This document shows positions 9,109 through 16,396 of a DNA stretch of 33,411 bases, piece by piece. This DNA comes from an uncultured Eubacteriales bacterium. Lineage in GTDB: Bacteria; Bacillota; Clostridia; Oscillospirales; CAG-272. Position 1 is the first letter of the stretch. Each line of letters starts with the position of its first letter. A program made the position numbers and the translations under genes. Below the pieces are notes generated by a model. The model had not been told where the DNA came from. It did not search any database and saw nothing but the letters and a program-made list of their open reading frames with translations. The DNA is taken from the NCBI GenBank assembly GCA_934503195.1, contig CAKSVM010000030.1, positions 1 to 33,411 on the forward strand. Reading direction: 5' to 3'.

Positions 9109-9137
9109 ATTATACACCAAATAGCATACTTTGTCAA
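9109..9137 (-). promoter_or_regulatory. Consensus promoter of the araC-GH78 operon
   Basis: TTGACA (9137 to 9132), a 17-bp spacer and TATAAT (9114 to 9109) lie on the minus strand. The expected transcript start falls only about 5-10 nt before the first in-frame GTG at 9096, so the leader is very short. Confidence 0.85.
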
Positions 9138-9159
9138 GACTTTTATGATAGAATATATA
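9131..9159 (+). promoter_or_regulatory. Likely promoter of the SBP at 9186, overlapping the divergent one
   Basis: TTGTCA (9131-9136), a 17-bp spacer and TATATA (9154-9159) lie upstream of the GGAGG and ATG at 9186. The -35 boxes of the two divergent promoters overlap almost completely. ACTTT occurs at 9128, 9139 and 9166, which could be regulator half-sites, but this is not proven. Confidence 0.55.
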
Positions 9160-9185
9160 CACAAAACTTTTTTGGAGGCTGAATT

Positions 9186-10634
9186 ATGAAACGCAAAATC
9201 GCGGCGATACTCCTGATCGCCATACTCGCGTCGCTCCAGTCCTGCGGCGACGGCAAGACCCCGGCTGATGAAACGTCAAATCAGTCCGAAGGCGGCGAAA
9301 CCACCGCTTCCGCTTCTGAATACGACTGGGCTGATCTTGACTGCGGCGGCGACACCTTCACGATTCTCAACAGCACCGACACCTATGGATTCTATGACGC
9401 GCTCGACCTTGAGAGCGACACCGGAGACCGTCTTGACGCCGCGGTTTATAACCGCAACCGACAGCTTGAGGATAAATACAAATTCAAGCTCGAAGTCATA
9501 GATGAGGATCACCGTGAATCGTCAAACAAGTTCCGCGAAGCCGTTATGTCGGGCGACGACATCTACGACGCGGCTTTCATCTGGGTAAACAATCTGAATT
9601 CCCTTCTCTCGGACGGATGCTTCATGAATCTCTGCGACATTCCGGAAGTGAGGCTCGACAAATCGTGGTGGGATCAGAAGACGCTCGAAAGCATGAAGAT
9701 CGCGAATGACAACAAGCTGTATTTCGCCTTCTGCAACACTCAGCTCGTCAAATTCGAGGGAACGCAGGCCGTCTTCATGAACCTTGACAAGCTCGATCGT
9801 CTCGGCATCGAGGCTCCGTACGAACTCGTAAAGGACGGAAAGTGGACAATCGACAGGTTCCACGAGATCGCCGCGAAGGGCGCGAATCTCAACGGCGACG
9901 ACAGCTTCGCGTGGAACAAGGACGGAAACGCCGAGTACGGTATCGCCGGAAACGAGGGAACCTCCTTCGGACTCATATACTCATGCGGCAACAGATTCAT
10001 CGAAAAGGACAAATCCGGAGCTCCCTACTTCGCGCTCGAAACCGACCGTTTCTATGAAACCGCGTCGAAAATCTCACAGATTACATTCACGGAAGGCGAA
10101 TTTGTCTACATCAACTCCTCTGGCGACGATCATTATGAAATGGCCTTCAAGCATAACCGTTCGCTCCTCATGACCGCCGAGATCAAGGCCGCCTCGAAGT
10201 ACCGCGACGTCGATTTCTCGTTCGGAATCGTTCCTTTCCCGAAGCTTGACGAAAAGCAGGAGAATTACATAGCGGTCGGCGGATTCGCTCACGCGGCTGT
10301 CATTCCCGCCACGAACAAGGATCCCGGACGCGCCGGGGCGATTCTCGACGGACTCGCGTATCTCAGCGATAAGGATGTAATGCCGGAATTCTACAACAAT
10401 ACCATGTCGCAGAAGCGTCTGCGTGACGACAAATCAATCGAGATGCTGCAAATAATCTCCGAAAATTTCTACCTCGACCCGGGCGAAATCTATTCGTGGA
10501 CACACGACCTCCGCGAGGCCTTGATCTCGATGTTCGTGAGGAATCACACTGACACCTTCGCCTCAACCATCGCGACTTACCGCGACAAGGTAAAGTCAAA
10601 TATCCAGGCCACTGTCGAGGAGTTTTCAAAATAA
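9186..10634 (+). CDS. Extracellular solute-binding lipoprotein (carbohydrate ABC importer type)
   Basis: The product has 482 residues. The ATG at 9186 follows GGAGG. The signal peptide ends in LQSC (Cys20), followed by a Ser/Thr/Glu-rich linker to about residue 45. Family blocks are seen in order: GDRLDAAVYNRNRQLEDKY (about 80), DKSWWDQKTL (about 160), YELVKDGKWTIDRFHE (about 215), NLNGDDSFAWNKDG (about 236), SFGIVPFPKLDEKQENY (about 345) and LRDDKSIEMLQII (about 415). These mark the same SBP family as the other six copies in the window. It should capture an oligosaccharide outside the membrane. It is divergent from araC-GH78, so a rhamnose-bearing ligand is a fair guess, not shown. No permease or ATPase gene is next to it. 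Confidence 0.92.
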   Translation: MKRKIAAILLIAILASLQSCGDGKTPADETSNQSEGGETTASASEYDWADLDCGGDTFTILNSTDTYGFYDALDLESDTGDRLDAAVYNRNRQLEDKYKFKLEVIDEDHRESSNKFREAVMSGDDIYDAAFIWVNNLNSLLSDGCFMNLCDIPEVRLDKSWWDQKTLESMKIANDNKLYFAFCNTQLVKFEGTQAVFMNLDKLDRLGIEAPYELVKDGKWTIDRFHEIAAKGANLNGDDSFAWNKDGNAEYGIAGNEGTSFGLIYSCGNRFIEKDKSGAPYFALETDRFYETASKISQITFTEGEFVYINSSGDDHYEMAFKHNRSLLMTAEIKAASKYRDVDFSFGIVPFPKLDEKQENYIAVGGFAHAAVIPATNKDPGRAGAILDGLAYLSDKDVMPEFYNNTMSQKRLRDDKSIEMLQIISENFYLDPGEIYSWTHDLREALISMFVRNHTDTFASTIATYRDKVKSNIQATVEEFSK

Positions 10635-10664
10635 CCCCGCTGTACACGGTAAAAATCCCGGATA

Positions 10665-10766
10665 ATGATTTTTCCAAAGACCCGGCAGTCCGTCGGGTTC
10701 GGCGGAAAATGGTACATCTCCAGACGCGAAATCGCGTTTGAGAGCGGAATTCCCGTCCTGAAATAA
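10665..10766 (+). other. Possible 33-codon gene remnant
   Basis: The stretch from an ATG at 10665 to TAA at 10766 reads MIFPKTRQSVGFGGKWYISR and 13 more residues. It has no ribosome binding site and ends just before a terminator. The neighbouring frame reads YTVKIPDNDFSKDPAVRRVR across the same area, so this may be the tail of a decayed gene with a frameshift. Nothing else is seen in the 10635-10879 gap apart from the terminator and an AT-rich leader. Confidence 0.2.
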
Positions 10767-10769
10767 CTC

Positions 10770-10806
10770 AAAAGCCGCTCAGAACGGGCGGCTTTTACAT
10801 TTTTGG
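10770..10806 (+). terminator. Terminator after the SBP at 9186
   Basis: An 11-bp stem with one G-T pair, AAAAGCCGCTC (10770-10780) with GGGCGGCTTTT (10786-10796), has a 5-nt loop and is followed by ACATTTTT. Confidence 0.8.
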
Positions 10807-10879
10807 AAATATTTTATCAACACATTCGCAGAATTCGGGCAGTATAACTATTATAATAAAATTAACCCAAGGTGAAACA

Positions 10880-11293
10880 ATGGATCCCAGAATTCAAACA
10901 CTCATCCCGCTGAAAGGTACCGATCAGCTTGTCTTCGGAACACCGCGAAAAGAAATCCGCGAAAAATTCGTCGAGCAATTCAACGGCGAGTTCAACCGTG
11001 ACGACGACCAGTACGACGACTACAAGCTCTTCCACGCTCTTTTCAGAGACGACAAGCTTTACGGCGTCGAATTTTTCTACCCGATGATACTGCAATTTGA
11101 AAACCAGCAGCTCGTCGGAATGAATTACATAGAATGCAAGAAACTTTTCTTCTCGCTCGACCCCGAGATCGTGATTGAAAAGTACTTCGGCGAGGTCGGC
11201 TTCACGTCACTGAAGTTGCAAATTGGCTGCTACGCGCCCAGCGGCTTCGTTGAATCGATAATGGTCGCGTCGGAAGGATATTACAAATATTAA
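10880..11293 (+). CDS. Small protein of unknown function
   Basis: The product has 137 residues, without signal peptide or membrane segment. An AAGGTG lies 7 nt before the ATG. It is acidic with many aromatic residues (QYDDYKLFHALFRDDKLYGVEFFYP, given here as its central part around residues 44-68 in outline: a helix then a strand). The order LxxGTPRKEIREKF followed by strands recalls the small BamE/SmpA-like fold, but this is only a loose resemblance. It has a TATAAT at 10852-10857 without a clear -35 box and its own terminator, so it is a single-gene unit. The function is not recognised. Confidence 0.75.
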   Translation: MDPRIQTLIPLKGTDQLVFGTPRKEIREKFVEQFNGEFNRDDDQYDDYKLFHALFRDDKLYGVEFFYPMILQFENQQLVGMNYIECKKLFFSLDPEIVIEKYFGEVGFTSLKLQIGCYAPSGFVESIMVASEGYYKY

Positions 11294-11298
11294 GAAAG

Positions 11299-11330
11299 AA
11301 CGGCTCCGGAATCCCGGAACCGTTTTTTTG
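11299..11330 (+). terminator. Terminator after the unknown small gene
   Basis: A stem of 11 bp with one mismatch (11299-11309 with 11314-11324) has loop AATC and is followed by seven T. On the minus strand it is followed only by CTTTCTT, so it may also slow transcripts of the convergent FAD gene. Confidence 0.85.
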
Positions 11331-11332
11331 TC

Positions 11333-12736
11333 TTATTCCTCTTCGCCGCAGAGATTCCGCGCCATCAGAACACCCATGATCGACGCCATCATGAGTCCGC
11401 GCGTCCATCCGCTTGAGTCGCCGAGGCAGTGCAGTCCGTGAAGCGACGTGTCAAGATGCTCGTCCATCTTCACGCGGTTCGAATAGAACTTCAGCTCGGG
11501 AGAGTAGAGCAGCGTCTCGGGGCTCGCGAAGCCCGGCACGACGATATCCACGGCCTGAATGAAATTGATGATGTTCGTCATCGCGCGGTAAGGCATCGCC
11601 GCCGTGATGTCGCCAGCCACCGCGTCGGGGAGGGTCGGCTTGACGTTCGCCTGCATAAGCTCCTTCTGCCATGTCCGCTTGCCGTCGAGAATGTCGCCGA
11701 AACGCTGGACGAGTATGTGTCCCGCGCCGAGCATATTCGTAAGCTCTCCGACCTTCTGCGCGTAGGCGATCGGCTGATTGAAGGGCTGATTGAAGTTGTG
11801 CGAGCAGAGGATCGCGAGGTTCGTGTTCGGCGACTTGAAATCCTTGTAGGAATGTCCGTTCACGACCGCCAGATCGTTGTCGTAGTTCTCCTGACTCACG
11901 AATCCGCCCGGATTCTGACAGAATGTGCGCACCTTGTTCTTGAAGGGCTTCGGATATCCGATCAGCTTCGACTCGTAAAGCACCTTGTTGACGTCCTCGA
12001 TGATCTCGTTTCGTACCTCGACGCGGACTCCGATGTCGACCGTTCCCGGCTTATGCTCGACCTCATGCTCGACGCAGATCTTTTCGAGCCAGTCGGCTCC
12101 GCGGCGTCCGGTCGCGACGACGATATCCTCGCCGAAGATCTCGCGCTCCGCCCCGTGATTATCGACCGTCCGTACTCCCGTGCAGGCGTCGTTTTCGACG
12201 ATCAGATCGACGCAGTTCACGCCGAACTCGATTTCGACTCCGCTTTCGATGAGATATTCCTGAATCGAGTAGTAGATGTGCTGAGCCTTTTCGGTTCCGA
12301 GATGACGGATCGGACAGTCGACAAGTCTCAGTCCGGCCTGAATCGCGCGCTTTCTGATCTCCTTGATGAAGGGATCGTTCGAGACGCCCTCGATATGCTC
12401 ATCCGCGCCGAACTCGAGATAAATCGAGTCGGTGTAGTCGATAAGCTCCTGCGCCTTCTGCCAGCCGATGAGCTCGGGGAGCTCGCCGCCGACCTCATAT
12501 GACAGCGAGAGCTTTCCGTCCGAGAACGCGCCCGCGCCCGAGAATCCGGTCGTTATGTGGCAGTAGGGTTTGCACTGCATACATTTCTTGGTCTTCTGCT
12601 TCGGGCAATGGCGTTTCTCGACCGGAAGACCCTTTTCGATGATGATGATCTTCTTTCCGGCGTTCCTTCTGATGAGTTCAAGAGCGGTGAAAATTCCGGC
12701 CGGCCCCGCGCCGACAATTACAACGTCGTATTTCAT
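11333..12736 (-). CDS. FAD-dependent dehydrogenase, COG2509 type
   Basis: The product has 467 residues from the ATG at 12736, with GAAAGGAAA upstream. The N-terminal dinucleotide-binding fold has VVIVGAGPAGIFTALEL (about 5-21). A cysteine cluster, CPKQKTKKCMQCKPYC (about 44-59), follows, then GFSGAGAFSDGKLSLS (about 64-79), which is typical of the uncharacterised FAD-dependent dehydrogenases of COG2509. Another nucleotide-contact block, EDIVVATGRRGADW, is near 205, and a C-terminal LHCLGDSSGWTRGLMMASIMG near 440 resembles the FAD-closing motif G-D-x-x-G. Its redox substrate is unknown. It is transcribed alone from a consensus promoter. There is no visible link to the sugar genes around it. 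Confidence 0.85.
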   Translation of the reverse strand: MKYDVVIVGAGPAGIFTALELIRRNAGKKIIIIEKGLPVEKRHCPKQKTKKCMQCKPYCHITTGFSGAGAFSDGKLSLSYEVGGELPELIGWQKAQELIDYTDSIYLEFGADEHIEGVSNDPFIKEIRKRAIQAGLRLVDCPIRHLGTEKAQHIYYSIQEYLIESGVEIEFGVNCVDLIVENDACTGVRTVDNHGAEREIFGEDIVVATGRRGADWLEKICVEHEVEHKPGTVDIGVRVEVRNEIIEDVNKVLYESKLIGYPKPFKNKVRTFCQNPGGFVSQENYDNDLAVVNGHSYKDFKSPNTNLAILCSHNFNQPFNQPIAYAQKVGELTNMLGAGHILVQRFGDILDGKRTWQKELMQANVKPTLPDAVAGDITAAMPYRAMTNIINFIQAVDIVVPGFASPETLLYSPELKFYSNRVKMDEHLDTSLHGLHCLGDSSGWTRGLMMASIMGVLMARNLCGEEE

Positions 12737-12769
12737 GATTTATTTCCTTTCTCTGGGCGCAAAAATATT

Positions 12770-12791
12770 CCGCAGGTGAAGAGGCCTGCGG
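12770..12791 (-). promoter_or_regulatory. Hairpin in the leader of the FAD gene
   Basis: CCGCAGG (12770-12776 on plus) can pair with CCTGCGG (12785-12791) with an 8-nt loop. It sits between the promoter and the ribosome site of the gene at 12736. No T-run follows, so a role in mRNA stability or translation is more likely than termination. Confidence 0.35.
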
Positions 12792-12812
12792 ACGTCATTA
12801 TCCCGATACATT

Positions 12813-12841
12813 ATTATACCACATTTTTTCTCTGATGTCAA
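12813..12841 (-). promoter_or_regulatory. Consensus promoter of the FAD dehydrogenase gene
   Basis: TTGACA (12841 to 12836), a 17-bp spacer ending TGG and TATAAT (12818 to 12813) lie on the minus strand. The 317-bp gap 12737-13053 holds only this promoter, a leader hairpin and the plus-strand promoters of the next SBP. Confidence 0.85.
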
Positions 12842-12873
12842 GAGCGAAATTTGAATTTTCGTGTAAAAACCTA

Positions 12874-12902
12874 TTGACAAATTCCGAAAAATATGCTATA
12901 AT
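12874..12902 (+). promoter_or_regulatory. Consensus promoter of the SBP at 13054
   Basis: TTGACA (12874-12879), a 17-bp spacer ending TGC and TATAAT (12897-12902). The leader would be about 145 nt. Just upstream, CGAAATTTGAATTTTCG (12845-12861) is a near palindrome and a possible operator. Confidence 0.85.
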
Positions 12903-12982
12903 ATTATTGTGCGGTATAGAGTTCGTATATGCGAATTTTTGCCGCTGTTCACGATTTTACAAGTTTTTGACAACATCGTGCA

Positions 12983-13011
12983 TTTACAAAAAGCACATTC
13001 TGTGGTATACT
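12983..13011 (+). promoter_or_regulatory. Second, downstream promoter of the SBP at 13054
   Basis: TTTACA (12983-12988), a 17-bp spacer and TATACT (13006-13011), 43 bp before the ATG. Together with the one at 12874 it would give tandem promoters. Confidence 0.45.
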
Positions 13012-13053
13012 TATTGTGACCCGCAATACTCATATAGGAAAGGAATCAGAAAA

Positions 13054-14538
13054 ATGAAAAAACGTCTCCTCGCGTCTCTCCTGCTAATCGGCATCCTCTC
13101 ATCCCAAATCGCCTGCGGAACGCAGACCGAAGACCCAAAAGAAACCACCCCCAGCTCGACCTCCTCTGAGGAAACCACAACCGGAAAATATGACACCGGA
13201 CTTCCCGACCGCAATTTCGGCGGCCGCACCTTCACCTTCGCCGTCCGCGGCAAGGAAGGCGATCCTTACCAGTGGAACGGTACTGACATAATCGCCGAGG
13301 AAGAAAACGGCGAGGCTCTCAACGACGCCGTTTACAAGCGCAATGCCTATATGCTCGACAAGTATAACGTCAAGATCGCTGCGCTCTTCTGCGGAGGCAC
13401 CTCGACCGGAACGACCGGAAGCGAAATGTCGGGCTTCATCGGCAAGTCGGTCATGAGCGGCGACAGCGAGTTCGACGCGATCCTCACGTCGCCCTACGAC
13501 TCGATCGGCTACGCCGCGAATGATTATCTCATTGATATCGCGACGGTCGACCACATCGACCTCAGCCGCGAATGGTGGAATCAGAACGCCAACCGCGAGC
13601 TTTCGATGAACGGCAGAGTCTACATCACCACCGGCGAACTCACCTATATCGACAACAAGGCGACCCAGATTCTCCTCTTCTCAAAGGAAATGGTCGATCA
13701 GTACAAGCTTGACGACCCGTACGAAACGGTCAAGTCCGGCAAATGGACGCTTGACAAGTTCTTCGCAAACTCGAGAAAGGTCTCCGAGGACGTCGACGGA
13801 AACGGAACCTTCGACGATAAGGACCGCTACGGATTCTCCTACTGGCAGGACGGAGCGTTCTCGATGCTGGCCGGCACGGGCGTGAGATACGGCAAGCTTG
13901 AAAACGGCGAGCCGACGCTTACCTTCTATAACGAAAAGACGGTCAACACATGGCAGAAGCTGATCTCCTTCATCAGCGAGGACTGCGCTTATTCCCGCCT
14001 TGACTACACCAACAAGGGCGGAAACGCAAACGAGCTTCTTGTCAATATGCTTGAGGACAACCGTTCGCTCTACGTCTGGGAGGTCATCACCGCCGCGATC
14101 ACACTCCGCTCGTCAAACGCCGACTTCGGAATTCTCCCGATGCCCAAATACGATGAGGAGCAGGAAAATTATATCAGCAATCCCCATGCCTACGGCCACA
14201 CGATGCTGACCATCCCGAAGACGACCGCCAATGTCGAGGAGACCGGATTCATTCTCGAGGCCTTCAGCGCGAAGAGCATGGAGATCGTCACTCCCGCGTT
14301 CTATGACGTGACGCTGATCGGCAAGTCGACGCGTGACGACGAGTCGGCCGAAATGCTCGACCTCATCTACTCGACTCTGGTCTATGACATCGGCGCGTTC
14401 TTCATGTGGGGCGGACTTCCGGACTCCGTGATGCAGGCGTGGAACGACAAAAACGAAAACCTCGCTTCGCTCTACGAGTCGAAGAAAGCGGCCGTTCTCG
14501 CCGCCGTTGAGGAAACCAAGACGATATTCAGCAAGTAA
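13054..14538 (+). CDS. Extracellular solute-binding lipoprotein next to sialidase-like genes
   Basis: The product has 494 residues from the ATG at 13054, after AGGAAAGGA; the open frame upstream of it is not coding. The signal peptide ends near QIAC (Cys21), a less typical lipobox. It carries the family blocks ALNDAVYKRNAYMLDKY, SREWWNQNA, YETVKSGKWTLDKFF, the EF-hand-like loop DVDGNGTFDDKDRYG (about 248-262), DFGILPMPKYDEEQENY and TRDDESAEMLDLI. It belongs to the same family as the other SBPs here. Followed by two sialidase/propeller-type genes, it may bind a sialylated or similar glycan, but this is inference from position only. A strong terminator ends the gene. Confidence 0.92.
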   Translation: MKKRLLASLLLIGILSSQIACGTQTEDPKETTPSSTSSEETTTGKYDTGLPDRNFGGRTFTFAVRGKEGDPYQWNGTDIIAEEENGEALNDAVYKRNAYMLDKYNVKIAALFCGGTSTGTTGSEMSGFIGKSVMSGDSEFDAILTSPYDSIGYAANDYLIDIATVDHIDLSREWWNQNANRELSMNGRVYITTGELTYIDNKATQILLFSKEMVDQYKLDDPYETVKSGKWTLDKFFANSRKVSEDVDGNGTFDDKDRYGFSYWQDGAFSMLAGTGVRYGKLENGEPTLTFYNEKTVNTWQKLISFISEDCAYSRLDYTNKGGNANELLVNMLEDNRSLYVWEVITAAITLRSSNADFGILPMPKYDEEQENYISNPHAYGHTMLTIPKTTANVEETGFILEAFSAKSMEIVTPAFYDVTLIGKSTRDDESAEMLDLIYSTLVYDIGAFFMWGGLPDSVMQAWNDKNENLASLYESKKAAVLAAVEETKTIFSK

Positions 14539-14541
14539 ATC

Positions 14542-14577
14542 AAAATCGCCGCGACACTCCCGCCGCGGCGATTTTTC
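14542..14577 (+). terminator. Terminator between the SBP and the sialidase-like gene
   Basis: A perfect 12-bp stem (14542-14553 with 14564-14575) has a 10-nt loop and a run of five T. No promoter was seen between it and the next start at 14603, so the downstream gene may depend on readthrough. Confidence 0.85.
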
Positions 14578-14602
14578 TCAGAATATGAAAGGCAGGGACA
14601 AA

Positions 14603-16315
14603 ATGAATTTCATCGAACTTATAAAATCGAACATGACCGACGAGGACGTAAAGCTTCTCGACGATATCTATTCTCCCGAGGAGGTCGCGATCTGCGACAA
14701 GGACGCGTGGAACAGTCTCTGCGTCACCCGCTCCGGCGCGATCAGATACTACGGCCGCTACAGACCGAAGAACATCTTCGAGTCTGACACGGCAAGACGC
14801 TGCTACATCGAGTCGACCGACGGCGGACTCACGTGGAAGCGTCATCTTAAGCCCGACGGCACGCTCGGCGCGGGCGATTACATTCCCTTCCTCGACAAAT
14901 ACATGGAGGCCGATTTCACATGGAAAACCGGAATCACGATCCGGATCGCGAGCGATATCGGCGCGCCGATTGAGGAAGAATACAAGCTCCCCTTTGAGGG
15001 ACTGGCCGAACCGATGCACTTCACCGCGCTGAAAAGCCGGAACCGGATTCTGATGGTCTGCACCGAAAACCGCTTTGATCTGCATCCGACCGCGTATTTT
15101 CAGGTGCTTCTCTGGTCTGACGACGGCCGGAACTGGCATAAGGTCAGCCTCGCGCCCGCGAAATTCTTCGAGAAGACCTTCCCGCACAAGGGAATGCGCT
15201 GGGAGCAGAATAACCGCGAGGCGACGGTCGCCGAGCTTGACGACGGAACGATTCTGATGATCACCCGCACCGCCAACGATTTCCACTATATGGCGACCTC
15301 GACCGACGGCGGGGAGTCCTTCAGTGAGTTCACCCCGACGACCTTCCATTCGGACGGAACGATGCCGAAGCTTCTCAAGCTCTCTGACGGACGTCTGCTC
15401 TTCTGCTTCTGCAATACAAAGGCGATGCCTGAGCGCGCCGAAGCCGACGGAATGTGGGAAGACTTCTTCACCAACCGCGACGTCTGCCACGCGGCGATCA
15501 GCGAGGACGACGGCAAGACATGGCGCGGATTCCGCGAGCTCAGACTCAGCCCGATCCGCCACAATCACGATCTCCGCTCGGCCGGAGGACCCGAGGACGG
15601 CGGCGACAAGAGCGTTCATCAGTTTGAGCTCATGGAACTTCCGGACGGAAAAATTCTCGTGGCGAACGGACAGCACCGGCTCCTCTCGCGTCTTCTCATC
15701 TTCGACCCGAAGTGGCTCTATGAGACCGGACGGAAGGAGGATCTCCTCCACGGCTTCGAAAACCTCTCCTGTCAGGGCTACGTCGAGAGCATTCCGGGCG
15801 GATACCGCGGACTCGGCTACGCCGGACACTGCGCGTACAACCGGATAAACACCGCGCTCCTCCTCCCGAGCCCCGAAAACAACGGAAAGGAAGCTCTCTT
15901 CCTCGCCCCGCAGACCGGACCGCGTCTGATCTCAAAAGTTTCCGGCGCGGTCTGGAACTTCCCGGCTCTCAGAAAAGGAAAGCTCACACTCCGCGCGTAT
16001 CTTCCGGGCGGCGCGCTTCGGCTGAGTCTTCTTGACCACTGGTTCAACCCGACCGACGACTCGGTCGAGTATTTCGCGCCCTTCTCGGTCAATCTCAGAC
16101 GCGATATGCAGAACGGCGAGCTTTTCACAACCTTTGAGATCGACTTTGACACCGAAAACATGACCGCGCGTCTCTCGGCCGGAAAGTATCTCGACCTCCC
16201 GTTCCGCATGAACGGCGAGGTTCCGAACGGACTCTGCTATCTGCACCTCCAGTACGCCTCGGACGACGAGAACGGCGCGTATATCACCGGATGGGAAGTA
16301 AAAGGCAAAAACTGA
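14603..16315 (+). CDS. Asp-box (BNR) sialidase-family protein
   Basis: The product has 570 residues from the ATG at 14603. Four Asp-box-like repeats S-x-D-x-G-x-x-W/F are seen: STDGGLTWKR, WSDDGRNWHK, STDGGESFSE and SEDDGKTWRG, spread over about residues 70-310, as in six-bladed sialidase propellers. The last 120 residues (from about VWNFPALRKGKLTLRAYL) look like a beta-sandwich domain. No signal peptide is seen, so it is likely cytoplasmic. The classical sialidase F/Y-R-I-P motif is not evident, so GH33 activity on sialic acid is not certain; other exo-glycosidases use the same fold. It follows an SBP gene by 64 bp, but a terminator sits in between. The weak site AGGCAGGG precedes the start. 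Confidence 0.78.
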   Translation: MNFIELIKSNMTDEDVKLLDDIYSPEEVAICDKDAWNSLCVTRSGAIRYYGRYRPKNIFESDTARRCYIESTDGGLTWKRHLKPDGTLGAGDYIPFLDKYMEADFTWKTGITIRIASDIGAPIEEEYKLPFEGLAEPMHFTALKSRNRILMVCTENRFDLHPTAYFQVLLWSDDGRNWHKVSLAPAKFFEKTFPHKGMRWEQNNREATVAELDDGTILMITRTANDFHYMATSTDGGESFSEFTPTTFHSDGTMPKLLKLSDGRLLFCFCNTKAMPERAEADGMWEDFFTNRDVCHAAISEDDGKTWRGFRELRLSPIRHNHDLRSAGGPEDGGDKSVHQFELMELPDGKILVANGQHRLLSRLLIFDPKWLYETGRKEDLLHGFENLSCQGYVESIPGGYRGLGYAGHCAYNRINTALLLPSPENNGKEALFLAPQTGPRLISKVSGAVWNFPALRKGKLTLRAYLPGGALRLSLLDHWFNPTDDSVEYFAPFSVNLRRDMQNGELFTTFEIDFDTENMTARLSAGKYLDLPFRMNGEVPNGLCYLHLQYASDDENGAYITGWEVKGKN

Positions 16316-16328
16316 AATAATTATTTCA
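16313..16328. promoter_or_regulatory. Perfect 16-bp palindrome at the sialidase stop codon
   Basis: TGAAATAATTATTTCA is fully palindromic, overlaps the TGA of the sialidase-like gene, and ends 7 bp before the -35 box of the next promoter. It may be an operator for the gene at 16397, but AT-rich palindromes also arise by chance. Confidence 0.35.
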
Positions 16329-16335
16329 TTTCCCC

Positions 16336-16364
16336 TTGACAAATCTGAAAAGGTGTGGTATAAT
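16336..16364 (+). promoter_or_regulatory. Consensus promoter of the gene at 16397
   Basis: TTGACA (16336-16341), a 17-bp spacer ending TGG and TATAAT (16359-16364), with TAAGGAGA before the ATG at 16397. Confidence 0.85.
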
Positions 16365-16396
16365 AATCCCACAAAGATTTTTTAAGGAGAAAACCA

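Noticed and set aside
9128..9170. ACTTT repeats as proven AraC sites
   Set aside because: Three short copies in an AT-rich gap are too weak to claim an operator; they are noted only in the promoter entry.
12835..13053. N-terminal extension of the SBP at 13054
   Set aside because: The extension has no ribosome site and covers both promoters; the lipoprotein signal peptide starts at 13054.
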